From the NCBI RefSeq assembly GCF_000526495.1, contig NZ_JAGE01000001.1, forward strand, positions 1,610,001 to 1,674,000: DNA of 64,000 nt, in the 5' to 3' direction. The position numbers and the translations under genes are program-made. This stretch comes from Ruminiclostridium josui JCM 17888. GTDB taxonomy: Bacteria; Bacillota; Clostridia; Acetivibrionales; DSM-1351. The notes beneath the pieces are model-generated. The model saw only the letters and a list, made by a program, of their open reading frames with translations, did no database searches and was not told the origin of the DNA. Shown one piece after another: positions 1 through 8,776 of this stretch. Position 1 is the stretch's first letter. Each line of letters opens with the position of its first letter.

Positions 1-1208
1 TCACCTGTAATATCCTGTATTGGTTTGATATCCTGTGTAACCTCAATAGTTCCCAGGTATTCACCTTTGGTATTTCTAACTGCAAAATACCTTATATACA
101 CAAATTTATCTCCCATCCGTATCCAAAAATCTTCATGATCCTTTTTACCCGAGCTGAGATCCTCTACAATTTTTTCTACAATATGAACACTTGCCGGAGG
201 ATGACAATTTTTCACTTCCCTGCCTATAATGGCTTTTGTTCTGGCAAATATTCTTTCCTTCCCCTGTGTAAAGTATTTTACTATACCGTCCTTATCTACA
301 AAGGTCATATCCAATGGAAGCGTATTCAAAACCGCATTAATTTCATCAGGAGACATAATTCCTGCATCAAACTTTATATAACCGTTATTCGAAGGCTCCT
401 CACCTTCTTTTTCAGCCTTTTTTTCAACGTTTATCTTTACTGGCTTCCATTTAACAACATTTTCCAAAAGACAGTACCCTATTTCACTGCTGCCCTCTTC
501 AATAATGAGCCATTCGTCCTCAGACAATGTTTCCAATACCATTGGAAATAGTATATTCTCTTCCTTAAATATCATTTCTTTGACTCTTACTACCGTCTCT
601 TCAGCCTTATCTGACAACTGCTCTTTGTTTACGCTACTGTAGTCTGTTAGAAGGGCCTTTACGTCCTTTATTGCATCTCGTATTTCATCATCAACTCCCC
701 ACATTACCTTTGGAGGTGCTGTGATTTGGTACTTTTCCATAAAAGGGAATAAAAGGTTCTCTTTTCTTAAATAATGCTTGTCTATTTCCCAAAGCTTTTC
801 AAAGTCATTTCTAAGATTTTGTATATTCTCACGTGTATCCTGACTTCGAAATTTTTCAATGTCAGTCTTAATTTTATCAATCAGACTTTCTATTTTTTTA
901 TTTTCAAGTTTAAAAGTGTGTACAGGGTGTCCAGGCACATCTTCAGGCTTTTGGGGCCTGTGAATTTCTTCAATTGAACCCTTAAAAACTGCCGCATGAA
1001 CATCGCAAAGCCTTTGTACCTCTTCTACAGGCATTCCCTCCATCATAAGAGAATGTTCCATTTCAGATATTTCAGTAGGAGAAACTCCCTCAATAAGCTT
1101 TTCAAACCGCTCTTTAACTTCATCTACACTTTTGCCTCTGTGCAATTCGGAAATAAGTTCTTTTAAAACTTTTTGCCTGTATTCTCTGTTATTGATTACT
1201 TCGCTCAT
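1..1208 (-). CDS. DUF438 / hemerythrin-like / PAS domain protein (3' end outside window)
   Basis: Translated from the ATG at 1206-1208, which is preceded by GAAAGGTTGGTGTTT. The open frame runs to the left edge of the window, so the C-terminus is missing. The N-terminal part (about residues 1-70) matches the DUF438 pattern. It is followed by a hemerythrin-like four-helix segment with HTFKLEN, DKHYLRKENLLFPF and a second EENILFPM motif, whose His/Glu residues are typical diiron ligands. A PAS domain follows around residue 290 onward (LDMTFVDKDGIVKYF, then VIGREVKNCHPP-like). Family knowledge suggests an oxygen or redox sensor. The DUF1858 gene lies 13 bp upstream on the same strand, so the two are probably co-transcribed. 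The family call is firm; the ligand and output are unknown. Confidence 0.85.
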   Translation of the reverse strand, partial: MSEVINNREYRQKVLKELISELHRGKSVDEVKERFEKLIEGVSPTEISEMEHSLMMEGMPVEEVQRLCDVHAAVFKGSIEEIHRPQKPEDVPGHPVHTFKLENKKIESLIDKIKTDIEKFRSQDTRENIQNLRNDFEKLWEIDKHYLRKENLLFPFMEKYQITAPPKVMWGVDDEIRDAIKDVKALLTDYSSVNKEQLSDKAEETVVRVKEMIFKEENILFPMVLETLSEDEWLIIEEGSSEIGYCLLENVVKWKPVKINVEKKAEKEGEEPSNNGYIKFDAGIMSPDEINAVLNTLPLDMTFVDKDGIVKYFTQGKERIFARTKAIIGREVKNCHPPASVHIVEKIVEDLSSGKKDHEDFWIRMGDKFVYIRYFAVRNTKGEYLGTIEVTQDIKPIQDITG

Positions 1209-1221
1209 AAACACCAACCTT

Positions 1222-1458
1222 TCATTCTTTAATGCTAAAGCCCTTTCCTTCAAGTATTTCTTTAATCTTTTGCATCTCTATACCCTTCATAACAGCTCCT
1301 TTGGGTATTGTCATAATACGTCCTGCAGTTTTTAACATACCCGGTGCAGTAATATTCTCAAAGCCTATTTCTTTAAGAATACCTATCATTTCCGGATATT
1401 CTTTGCAGATATCATGTACGGATTTTGATAAATCAATTACTTTTGATATAATAAACAC
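1222..1458 (-). CDS. DUF1858 domain protein
   Basis: A 78-residue protein reading FIISKVIDLSKSVHDICK, then YPEMIGILKEIGF, then a glycine-rich segment GMLKTAGRIMTIPKGA, as in DUF1858. DUF1858 is often found next to or fused with DUF438/hemerythrin proteins, and this gene sits just upstream of such a gene (13-bp gap). The start is a GTG at 1456-1458 with GGAAGTAG immediately upstream; no ATG is available near the conserved N-terminus. It probably acts with the downstream sensor protein. Molecular function is unknown. Confidence 0.8.
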   Translation of the reverse strand: MFIISKVIDLSKSVHDICKEYPEMIGILKEIGFENITAPGMLKTAGRIMTIPKGAVMKGIEMQKIKEILEGKGFSIKE

Positions 1459-1584
1459 CTACTTCCAATCTGTAAAACTGTTAGTATTTATTATTCCCAT
1501 AAAATTATAATCTTAGTATTATTTGGTAATATTTTAAGATTCATGCTATAGAAGGGTTTTTGTATGCACAAAAGGAAAAGTCTA

Positions 1585-1628
1585 AATAAAAACGGCCGTT
1601 AAAAGCAACTTAGATTGCTTTTAACGGC
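1585..1628 (-). terminator. Intrinsic terminator of the 1645-1938 gene
   Basis: A perfect 14-bp inverted repeat (1595-1608 with 1615-1628, loop CTTAGA) is followed on the minus strand by CGTTTTTATTTAG. It lies just after the stop codon at 1645, which fits a rho-independent terminator for that gene. Confidence 0.85.
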
Positions 1629-1644
1629 TTCTATCCTATAAGGA

Positions 1645-1938
1645 TTAAATACATACTTTTTGTTTTGTTTCTCCTTCTATTTTTCCTATACCGTAACCGT
1701 AGCAAAAAGATTGGTACATACTTGTTACTATTAATGAATGTAAGCATTCCCTTTCTTCTTCATTAAGTCCCATATCCATTGTACGCATAAAATTTCTTGT
1801 TTTATCCCGGGCTATAAGCTTTATAGCCTCTCTTGTACCTGCCAAATCCTTTTCAAGTTTTTCTTTTCCCTGATGCAGGTAATCTTTTATGATGGTTTCA
1901 AATGTTTGTGATGGTTGCGCCTTATTAGTATCTGCCAT
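1645..1938 (-). CDS. Small conserved-looking protein of unknown function
   Basis: A 97-residue soluble protein starting MADTNKAQPSQTFETI. The ATG at 1936-1938 is preceded by GGAGGCTGAA, a good ribosome binding site; an in-frame ATG 12 bp upstream overlaps that site and is less likely. The sequence is rich in charged residues and probably mostly helical (KEKLEKDLAGTREAIKL), with two cysteines (residues 64 and 74 or so) and a glycine/tyrosine-rich tail. There is no signal peptide or membrane segment. It is a single-gene unit with its own terminator. I do not recognise the family. Confidence 0.65.
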   Translation of the reverse strand: MADTNKAQPSQTFETIIKDYLHQGKEKLEKDLAGTREAIKLIARDKTRNFMRTMDMGLNEEERECLHSLIVTSMYQSFCYGYGIGKIEGETKQKVCI

Positions 1939-2024
1939 TTCAGCCTCCATGTCTTAATACCTAAAACAACGGTACTTTTGTAATATTTAATAATATTACG
2001 AATTGTTTCCATGACATGGATTTC

Positions 2025-2234
2025 CTATACATTACCTTCATCTAATACTGCACTTTTAATAATCTTCTTTACACTTTTCTCAAACTTTGTCCTTGCAAGC
2101 ATTACCTGGTGGGCACATCCCACACATTTTATCCTAAAATCAGCTCCAGTTCGAATTATCTCCCATTGCTTGCTACCGCAGGGATGCTGTTTTTTCATTT
2201 CTACTACATCACCAACTGAAAATTTATCAGGCAT
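2025..2234 (-). CDS. DUF951 family protein
   Basis: A 69-residue protein with the DUF951 pattern: FSVGDVVEMKKQHPCGSKQW, then GADFRIKCVGCAHQVML. Two conserved cysteine regions (HPCG and KCVGC) suggest a small metal- or nucleic-acid-binding protein, but the function is not established for the family. The start lies 15 bp after the MscS stop codon, with AAAGGAATAATGGATT upstream. In Firmicutes this gene commonly follows a mechanosensitive-channel gene, and the same order is seen here. Confidence 0.85.
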   Translation of the reverse strand: MPDKFSVGDVVEMKKQHPCGSKQWEIIRTGADFRIKCVGCAHQVMLARTKFEKSVKKIIKSAVLDEGNV

Positions 2235-2249
2235 AATCCATTATTCCTT

Positions 2250-3086
2250 TCATTCCGGCTTTATGAGTCGTGTTCTGTCAAAAAACTCAAGCCCGTTTTT
2301 CTCAAACTCTTCCTTTACTTTAAGACGTATTTGCCGTTCAATCTCCCACTGTTCATTTGGGAGTGTACGTGCCGTAATCCTTAAATTCATATTATGTTCG
2401 CTAAAACTGGTTATTCCCAATATGGACGGGTCTTCAGTGAATTTGTCAAATTTCTTTTTAACCTCCTCACATACCTTTTTAGTGATTTCAGTAACCTTAG
2501 TCATATTGCTTGAATATGCTATTGGAATATCCACAACAACCAGCTTGTTATCTCTGGTGTGGTTAATAACTTTTCTGATTTCACCGTTAGGAATAATATA
2601 CAAATCCCCGGTATAGTTTTTCAGTCTAGTAACTCTAAGCTCCATATGTTCAACTCTACCCGTAAGACCTTCAATAGTTACCGTATCCCCTACAGCATAC
2701 TGATCTTCAAGTAGTATAAAAAAACCTGAAATTGTATCCTTCACAAGGCTCTGGGCTCCGAATCCCAAAGCAACACCTCCTACCCCCGCTGCAGCCAGTA
2801 TTGCCTTCAAGTCCAGTATCCCCGATAATATTGTGAGTAGCGCTCCTATATATACAGTATATTTGAATATGCTTATAGTCAACGTTGATATAGTGTCGAT
2901 TCTTTTATCATCAATCTTATACTTTAATTTTTTTTGTTTATCGAAAAGTTTCTTTATAACTATCCTGCCTATTTTGACTAACGCAAATGCAACTATAAGC
3001 ACTACGAGTGTTTTAAGTAATATCATTACAGGAGCATAAAAATCTCCAAGCAGATTCTCAAGCTTTCCCTTTACAGTGCTAAGCAT
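2250..3086 (-). CDS. MscS-family small-conductance mechanosensitive channel
   Basis: 278 residues from the ATG at 3084-3086, preceded by GGAGGGAAAGG. A longer in-frame ORF would overlap the upstream gene and lacks such a site. The N-terminus has two or three membrane segments (PVMILLKTLVVLIVAFALV; YTVYIGALLTILSGILDL). The MscS pore helix and beta domain follow: AAAGVGGVALGFGAQSL, then ISGFFILLEDQYAVGDTV, then RVTRLKNYTGDLYIIPNGEI. This is a classic MscS core that releases osmolytes under turgor. It sits between a glutamine amidotransferase gene and the DUF951 gene on one strand with short gaps. Confidence 0.93.
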   Translation of the reverse strand: MLSTVKGKLENLLGDFYAPVMILLKTLVVLIVAFALVKIGRIVIKKLFDKQKKLKYKIDDKRIDTISTLTISIFKYTVYIGALLTILSGILDLKAILAAAGVGGVALGFGAQSLVKDTISGFFILLEDQYAVGDTVTIEGLTGRVEHMELRVTRLKNYTGDLYIIPNGEIRKVINHTRDNKLVVVDIPIAYSSNMTKVTEITKKVCEEVKKKFDKFTEDPSILGITSFSEHNMNLRITARTLPNEQWEIERQIRLKVKEEFEKNGLEFFDRTRLIKPE

Positions 3087-3138
3087 CCTTTCCCTCCGCT
3101 TCTGTTTCGCAAAACTACAAAGTGTTCTTCGGACTATT

Positions 3139-3855
3139 TTAACATACTGAAACAAGCCTTTCAAATAGCTTTAAATGCGTCCGGTTCTTTCTCCACAAAT
3201 TCTCCGGATGCCACTGTACACTTAAAACAAATTTCTTATTTTCATTACTTATTGCTTCAATAATACCATCCTGAGAGCAAGCATTTACTGTAAATCCCGG
3301 AGCTACTTCACCGACAGCCTGATGATGAAATGAATTAACCTTGATGCTATCCATACCAAAAACATTGTATAAGCAGGATGGTTTGTATATAGTAACATCA
3401 TGTATCTGAAACCATCTTGGGGCCTGCTGGTTGTGCTTTAACAATGTATTTTTGTCGCTGCACTCGGCATATATGTCCTGATATATGCTTCCCCCTGCTG
3501 CAATATTCATTATCTGACAGCCTCTGCAAATACCAAGAATGGGTTTATCCATAGCTATAGCCTGTTGTGTAATAAAAATTTCCATACTGTCCCGTATTGG
3601 TGAAATCTCATTTGCATATGGCATATTGCCTTTACCAAAATATGCAGCATCAATATCCGGACCTCCTGAAAGTATAAATCCGCTGCATATATCCAAGTAC
3701 TCAACCCATGAGCTTTTTTCTTCAGTTACAGGGATTATAACGGGTAATCCACCACATTGAATAATTGCCTCATAATAATCATTCTTCAAAGTGCTGATGT
3801 TTTTGTCATAATCAAATGCAGCAGTAATTCCAATTATCGGCTTGCCCTTATACAT
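3139..3855 (-). CDS. Peptidase C26 / gamma-glutamyl-gamma-aminobutyrate hydrolase family
   Basis: A 238-residue class-I glutamine amidotransferase-like protein. It contains FILSGGPDIDAAYFG, the nucleophile elbow LGICRGCQIMN with Cys110, and the C-terminal SVQWHPENLW histidine/glutamate motif completing the catalytic triad. This pattern matches the PuuD/YvdE-type C26 family that cleaves gamma-glutamyl bonds. The start is supported by GGGGGATGAATAA before the ATG. It is first in a likely operon with mscS and DUF951. The actual gamma-glutamyl substrate cannot be told, and no putrescine-pathway genes are nearby. Confidence 0.88.
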   Translation of the reverse strand: MYKGKPIIGITAAFDYDKNISTLKNDYYEAIIQCGGLPVIIPVTEEKSSWVEYLDICSGFILSGGPDIDAAYFGKGNMPYANEISPIRDSMEIFITQQAIAMDKPILGICRGCQIMNIAAGGSIYQDIYAECSDKNTLLKHNQQAPRWFQIHDVTIYKPSCLYNVFGMDSIKVNSFHHQAVGEVAPGFTVNACSQDGIIEAISNENKKFVLSVQWHPENLWRKNRTHLKLFERLVSVC

Positions 3856-3894
3856 TTATTCATCCCCCATCCTGATATTTAGATTTTCTGTCGG

Positions 3895-3936
3895 CGAATA
3901 AAAACGGTTTTCCGCTGACTATAGGGAAAACCGTTT
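3895..3936 (-). terminator. Intrinsic terminator after rubredoxin
   Basis: Inverted repeat 3902-3913 / 3925-3936 (AAACGGTTTTCC with GGAAAACCGTTT) followed on the minus strand by a TTTTATTC tract. It lies 35 bp past the rubredoxin stop codon. Confidence 0.8.
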
Positions 3937-3970
3937 CTCTCTTGCTTACGTTTTTTATTGTAATATGCTT

Positions 3971-4129
3971 TTATTGTTTTTCAAACATATCCTTGCCTAC
4001 TCCACAGACTGGGCAAACCCAATCCTCAGGTATATCTTCAAAAGCTGTTCCCGGTGCAATTCCACCATCAGGATCCCCTTCTTCGGGGTCATAAACATAA
4101 CCGCATACTGTACAAACGTATTTATCCAT
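3971..4129 (-). CDS. Rubredoxin
   Basis: A 52-residue protein. It begins [19 protein letters not shown], continues [19 protein letters not shown] and ends [12 protein letters not shown]. The two CxxCG knuckles (Cys6/Cys9 and Cys39/Cys42) bind a single iron. The length is that of typical clostridial rubredoxin. It is an electron carrier in anaerobic oxidative-stress and redox reactions. The ATG at 4127-4129 follows GGAGGGTAACT, and the gene ends in its own terminator, so it is probably monocistronic. Confidence 0.97.
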   Translation of the reverse strand: MDKYVCTVCGYVYDPEEGDPDGGIAPGTAFEDIPEDWVCPVCGVGKDMFEKQ

Positions 4130-4213
4130 AGTTACCCTCCTAATTTAATCTTAGCCGAAAAAAGAAATTCGGCCTCATCGTATTGTATTTACTACAATAT
4201 ATATTCCCAAATT

Positions 4214-4414
4214 TTATCTCGCATAACACCTTTTTTTTAAATTTTTATTAAATTTAAAAGCCTTCTGGTGTTTAGTCGGTTTATACTTCTGGGTATCCAC
4301 AAAATCTCCGACCTCCGAAACTTCCGTATTTTGGGAAAATAAATGTTGTATTTCATTATACATATAGCATTTAGGATTTTCAAGCTTTACTGTAATATTA
4401 TCCTCGCTACTCAT
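4214..4414 (-). CDS. Small hypothetical protein
   Basis: About 66 residues from the ATG at 4412-4414 (MSSEDNITVKLENPKCYM), preceded by GAGGTGTGCTTTT. An in-frame ATG at 4441, also with an AAGGGA-like site, would add nine residues. The tail is very basic (KHQKAFKFNKNLKKRCYAR), suggesting nucleic-acid or membrane-surface contact. No family is recognised. Support rests on the ribosome binding site and codon pattern only. Confidence 0.45.
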   Translation of the reverse strand: MSSEDNITVKLENPKCYMYNEIQHLFSQNTEVSEVGDFVDTQKYKPTKHQKAFKFNKNLKKRCYAR

Positions 4415-4555
4415 AAAAGCACACCTCTGTCCCCTGCTCATAATGTCCCTTGAGCAGTGTTTATGTATTTATTTTTAAAAAGATTCTTAAGGACAACTCC
4501 CAAGAATCTTCTTAATAACTAATACAGTATATGCAATTAATGAGCAAACAGGCAC

Positions 4556-5071
4556 TTAAATTCTTCGATTTCGAGTTACTATTAAAATTCCACCCAATAT
4601 GAGTATACCCGGTACAAGGTAAGTTCTGAGTACCCATGAGCTTCCCAGTGAGAAAGTAAAGAAAATAAGAGATAATCCTCCCAGAATAAACACAGGAATC
4701 AAAAGTCCTTTTTCTCTTGTACCAAAAAGATAAAGTTCAAAGAGGCCTACTGCAACTGCAAGTATAAATCCCGGCCACATGAAAGCCCACAAGTCAAACA
4801 GCATTGAAATCTGACAAGTAAGACCTGTTACAAGTAAAATACCTCCTGGTACCAACAAGCCTGCATCAGGTGTTTTTGCCGTAAAGTATGCATAATGGAA
4901 AACCACTCCGGGAATTATCAAAAACATAGGCCAGAAATGTGCAAATAGAAAACCTATATCAAAAATATCAAAATAAATCTCAAATATACCAAAATTACTT
5001 AGTAGGAAAAGTATTCCTAATATTATCAGCACCACTCCTACAACCATGGTACCTCTATGCCTGTTATTCAT
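4556..5071 (-). CDS. Multi-pass membrane protein (LiaI/LiaF-like TM region, DUF5668-type)
   Basis: 171 residues, almost wholly hydrophobic, with about five membrane segments. The first hairpin (VVGVVLIILGILFLLSNFGI) and the repeated pairs of short TM helices resemble the N-terminal membrane region of LiaI/LiaF-type envelope-stress proteins. The start follows AAGGAGGATTTTT. There is no soluble C-terminal LiaF domain, so a regulatory role is not certain. It is a lone gene, divergent from the dockerin protease. Confidence 0.65.
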   Translation of the reverse strand: MNNRHRGTMVVGVVLIILGILFLLSNFGIFEIYFDIFDIGFLFAHFWPMFLIIPGVVFHYAYFTAKTPDAGLLVPGGILLVTGLTCQISMLFDLWAFMWPGFILAVAVGLFELYLFGTREKGLLIPVFILGGLSLIFFTFSLGSSWVLRTYLVPGILILGGILIVTRNRRI

Positions 5072-5217
5072 AAAAATCCTCCTTAAAAGTCCTTAAATAG
5101 CATATATAAAAATTATTAACACAGCTGTTTTGATTCTTATATATTATTATAAGGATTAATTTTTAAAAAGTCTGAAAAAAGTTAATATAATTAATCCATG
5201 TGCAATATATCGGAACA

Positions 5218-5247
5218 TTGACACTTTTTTACCAAAAATGGTATAAA
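5218..5247 (+). promoter_or_regulatory. Sigma-A-type promoter of the dockerin protease
   Basis: TTGACA at 5218-5223, an 18-bp spacer, and TATAAA at 5242-5247, ending about 50 bp before the ATG of the protease gene. The ribosome binding site AAGAGGAGGC lies just before the start. Confidence 0.65.
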
Positions 5248-5300
5248 TATATATTATATTCTTCCAATATATTCTAATACTCATTTTAAGAGGAGGCTAC

Positions 5301-7907
5301 ATGAGAAAAAAACTAAATAAGATAAGTATAGTACTGGCTCTTGCAGTTCTAATCCAGTATATGATGTTTAATCTTGGATTTGATACAATCCAAGTCAGTG
5401 CAGAAGGTATAACTAATGTAAACTACTGGAATTACAGCAAAATAGGTAGTACACATGAATTCTCTTCCGCTGATGTTTTTACAGATAAGATAATTGTTGC
5501 AGGTAGCGGGTCAGGTGCTTTTAATACCGAGGATTCATTAATTTATTCATACATACCTGTACATGGTGACTGTACAATTCAGGCAAAAATTGTCTCGGAG
5601 AGCTGTTCAGATATTTTTGGTAAAGCAGGACTTATGATAAGAGAGAGTCTAAGTACAGATAGTAAGAATGCATTTATTGCATTAAATAAATCAAATCAGA
5701 TCCAGTTCCAGTACAGAACTGTGACAGGAGGTTCTAGCGCTGCTGATGCTGGTACTTCTGGCAGTGTACCCGTTTATTTAAAAATGACAAGGTTGGGGAA
5801 TAACTTCGAATCATTTATGTCAACTGACGGAAGTAATTGGACAAAGGTTGGCAATACTCAGACAATATCTATGAATTCAAAGGTATATATAGGTTTTGCA
5901 GCTACATCAACTGACCCCAACAAGCTGTGTACAGCCCGCTTTGAAAATATTGATATTGAGTATACAGATAATACTCCGCCACTGGCACCCACTAATCTAA
6001 GAGTTGTTTATGAGTCCCAGCCCTCGTGTCAAATAGCATGGGACGAAGCCTCTGATGATTCAGGAACAGCAATGTATGAGATCTACGTTAATGGCAATCT
6101 GAAACATTATACAAAGAATTGTATGTTTAATTGCTATGGTATTGATTACAAAGATATCATTGAGCTCTACGTGGTTGCAGTGGATGCAAAGGGGAACAGG
6201 TCACCAGAAAGCAGCCCTATAAAAATAGTGTCACAGAATGCACTGGTACCATCAAGCGATATTAATAATATCCGGTTAAATTCCATTGGTTTGGATCGTA
6301 TTAATACAAGACGGCAACAGGAAAATAAACCTTTGGTAGAAGTTAATCCTGTTCAGGTTGGAGAAGAAATTATTACAGACGATACTCCCAACAACGTTAT
6401 CGTTCAGGGAAATTCGGTAGATTTGAATACAATATACGCTGAGTCACTTCCTTCATCGGTGGATAACAGTACCTTGCAGTGTTTCCCCAATATAGGCTTG
6501 CAGGTTAATGGGGATTGCATTGCCTGGTCCACCGGGTATTATATGATGACACATATGGTTGGCCTTGCCAAGATAAACGCAGGCCAACAATGGGATGTTA
6601 AAAATGATACTACCGGAAGTAAAGTTTTTTCTCCCAAGTTTGCTAATAGTGTAAGTACTACATTTAGTGGCACCGGAGTTATGAGCAGCATATATAAATC
6701 GTATTTGGATTCTGGTTGTGCAACATTGGCGGATGCACCGTATGTAGATGATGGTGTGGATGGATTCAAACTGAGTACCGATTTAAATGCATGGGAAAAT
6801 GCAATAAACTACAGAATGGATAAGTACGGATATATAGATGCAAATGAAAATAATTTAGATCGTATAAAACAGCTATTGAACAATGGTTATGTATTATCCT
6901 TTGATACAGGTATTTACAATTTTGTGCAATATCCCAATGTAATTCTTGATAATCCTGATCCTACAGTAAATGACGATTATGCAGTTGGAAAGCACTTCTA
7001 TTATATGGTTGACGAAATTGACGCAGGTCATCAAATGACCCTTGTAGGTTACGATGACAATATTTGGTGGGGCGATGTGAATGGTGATGGAATACCTCAG
7101 CCTGAAGAAAAAGGCATTTTTAAACTAGCCAACAGTTGGGGAACAAATTATGGCTATGATGGTTTCTACTATGTCACTTATGACAGTTTATATAGAAATT
7201 CTCAATTCAGTCAGTTTAACACCCCAACAAGAAAACCAATTTTTAAGGATGCATTTGAGTGGATAACACCCAGAAGGAATTATGAACCTCAGCTTATTGC
7301 GGAGTTTACGGTAAGCCATGCAAAAGAAAATCAGCTTAGGATTGCCGTAGGCTATTCTGAAATGGATAAAAACATGCCAGAAGCATATTTCTTTCCTAGC
7401 ACCTTAAACTATTTCTCTCATGAAGAGCCTTTTGACTTTAATGATGACGGAACTGCTTGTGATGGCAACTTTGCAGTTGATATGACAGACTTTATTACAA
7501 AGTTCAATTTGGACAAGACTAAAACATACAAGTGGTATTTAATGGTGGGAGACGATGAGCAAGATGGTTCCCCTGTTACATTAAAAAGCTTCAGGGTTCA
7601 CGACAAAATTAATAATACATATTCAACATATAGAGGCCCTGAACTTCAGAATGATGGGGATAACAGCTATGTCAGCGTAGATTACAGCTGGTCTCTCGTA
7701 GGTGATGTAGACGGAAACGGCATTATTAACGATTATGATCAATCATTAATTGTAGATTATAGTCTAGGCATAATTAATGATTTCCCAGTTGATGATGATA
7801 TGTGGGCAGCAGATGTTAATGGTGACGGTATCATAGATATGTTTGATTCTGCTTTTGTTAGGAAGTATATCCTTGGTCAGATAACTGTCTTCCCTAAGCT
7901 GCAGTAA
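5301..7907 (+). CDS. Secreted papain-family (C1A) cysteine protease with type I dockerin
   Basis: 868 residues. A signal peptide (about 1-35, ending QVSAEG) is followed by a beta-sandwich resembling DUF1349/concanavalin-like modules (about 36-225) and a fibronectin-III-like module (about 228-312, PPLAPTNLRVVYES). The protease domain has catalytic Cys406 (GDCIAWSTGYY), His577 (AGHQMTLVGYDD) and Asn611 (KLANSWGTNYGYDGFYYV). The C-terminal 70 residues form a type I dockerin with two calcium-binding repeats: GDVDGNGIINDYD...VDYSLG and ADVNGDGIIDMFD...RKYILG. The dockerin implies docking onto a cellulosomal scaffoldin. A role in protein turnover or protection of the complex is inferred. It has its own promoter and terminator. 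Confidence 0.93.
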   Translation: MRKKLNKISIVLALAVLIQYMMFNLGFDTIQVSAEGITNVNYWNYSKIGSTHEFSSADVFTDKIIVAGSGSGAFNTEDSLIYSYIPVHGDCTIQAKIVSESCSDIFGKAGLMIRESLSTDSKNAFIALNKSNQIQFQYRTVTGGSSAADAGTSGSVPVYLKMTRLGNNFESFMSTDGSNWTKVGNTQTISMNSKVYIGFAATSTDPNKLCTARFENIDIEYTDNTPPLAPTNLRVVYESQPSCQIAWDEASDDSGTAMYEIYVNGNLKHYTKNCMFNCYGIDYKDIIELYVVAVDAKGNRSPESSPIKIVSQNALVPSSDINNIRLNSIGLDRINTRRQQENKPLVEVNPVQVGEEIITDDTPNNVIVQGNSVDLNTIYAESLPSSVDNSTLQCFPNIGLQVNGDCIAWSTGYYMMTHMVGLAKINAGQQWDVKNDTTGSKVFSPKFANSVSTTFSGTGVMSSIYKSYLDSGCATLADAPYVDDGVDGFKLSTDLNAWENAINYRMDKYGYIDANENNLDRIKQLLNNGYVLSFDTGIYNFVQYPNVILDNPDPTVNDDYAVGKHFYYMVDEIDAGHQMTLVGYDDNIWWGDVNGDGIPQPEEKGIFKLANSWGTNYGYDGFYYVTYDSLYRNSQFSQFNTPTRKPIFKDAFEWITPRRNYEPQLIAEFTVSHAKENQLRIAVGYSEMDKNMPEAYFFPSTLNYFSHEEPFDFNDDGTACDGNFAVDMTDFITKFNLDKTKTYKWYLMVGDDEQDGSPVTLKSFRVHDKINNTYSTYRGPELQNDGDNSYVSVDYSWSLVGDVDGNGIINDYDQSLIVDYSLGIINDFPVDDDMWAADVNGDGIIDMFDSAFVRKYILGQITVFPKLQ

Positions 7908-7967
7908 TTTAAGAAAGCAATATTACAGCTGAAATAAGATTGTTATAGAATATTGTGAAGAATATAT

Positions 7968-8002
7968 AAAAAGTAGTCTCTTATATAAGGGACTACTTTT
8001 TT
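7968..8002. terminator. Bidirectional terminator between convergent genes
   Basis: Inverted repeat AAAAAGTAGTC (7968-7978) / GACTACTTTTT (7991-8001), extended inward by CTCTTATATAAGGG pairing. There are T tracts on both strands, so it can serve the protease gene (plus) and the YyaC gene (minus, stop at 8008). Confidence 0.85.
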
Positions 8003-8007
8003 CAACT

Positions 8008-8625
8008 TCATATACTCCATCTTTCTACTTGACGGCCTTCTCCCGACAGTATACCTTCCCTTGAAATCTTCCACATAACATACTTTAAACCGGTTGCAAC
8101 AATATCCGCTATCTTCATTACTGTACCAAGTCTCGTATTTTGAAGAACCATAAATTCCATGAATCCCACGGCATTGACAATTCCGGTAACATGCATGTGT
8201 CCAACAGGCTCCAAATCCTTGTTCAATGCAGAACCGGGTCTTATAGAACCTTCGCCTACCGAAATAAAACCAACATGATCTGTTCTTCCAAGTGATGCAT
8301 CAATAGCAATTAGAAAAGGTTTTTCATACCTTTTGTATATGCTTTTAATTGTCTCCTGAAGATTTTTTGCGTGGACCGGACTTTCCAAGTCACCATACAC
8401 ATATACATTACTATAATTCATTCCTCTAAGTTTGTATCCGATGATAGGCCCAAGGCTGTCTCCTGTTGATCTGTCTGTCCCTATACATATAATAACGATT
8501 TCTCGATATCCTTCTGTTTTACAGTTTGTTAGAGTCTTGTAAAGAGCATCTGAAAAAGATAAAATTGCGGTTGCATTATTAGAGTCAATATATTTTAAAT
8601 TGTTAACCTTGCTGTCTGAATTCAT
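8008..8625 (-). CDS. yyaC: YyaC-family putative sporulation protein (DUF1256)
   Basis: 205 residues with the YyaC/DUF1256 core: IVIICIGTDRSTGDSLGPI near residue 45, a nearby acidic IAIDASLGRTDHVGFISVGEG segment, and GHMHVTGIVNAVGFMEFMVLQ. The fold is related to the HybD/GPR aspartic-type proteases; in Bacillus the gene is expressed during sporulation. It contains no signal peptide. A GGTGATAGCTGT site precedes the start. It supports a spore-forming host. The exact peptidase activity is unproven. Confidence 0.85.
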   Translation of the reverse strand: MNSDSKVNNLKYIDSNNATAILSFSDALYKTLTNCKTEGYREIVIICIGTDRSTGDSLGPIIGYKLRGMNYSNVYVYGDLESPVHAKNLQETIKSIYKRYEKPFLIAIDASLGRTDHVGFISVGEGSIRPGSALNKDLEPVGHMHVTGIVNAVGFMEFMVLQNTRLGTVMKIADIVATGLKYVMWKISREGILSGEGRQVERWSI

Positions 8626-8671
8626 ACAGCTATCACCATCTAATCCCTTCTATATAATTTATTAAGTAGTA

Positions 8672-8700
8672 TTGACAAGAATAAGATTAAATAGTACCTT
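8672..8700 (+). promoter_or_regulatory. Possible promoter of the PAS/PP2C gene
   Basis: TTGACA at 8672-8677, a 17-bp spacer and TACCTT at 8695-8700. The -35 is perfect but the -10 is poor. Its position about 75 bp before the chosen TTG start is sensible. Confidence 0.3.
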
Positions 8701-8776
8701 CTTGAAAAACTATGTTAAAATATATGTGAATAGAAAAAAAGTATGTTTTCATTTGAATACGAAAGGTTGGTGCTTA

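Noticed and set aside
135-551. Plus-strand ORF of 138 residues
   Set aside because: It is antisense to the DUF438/PAS gene, has no ribosome binding site and has an odd Phe/Tyr-rich composition.
8672-8776. N-terminal extension of the PAS/PP2C gene from a TTG at 8672
   Set aside because: The extension overlaps a TTGACA box, has no ribosome binding site and is not PAS-like; TTG at 8777 has a good site.
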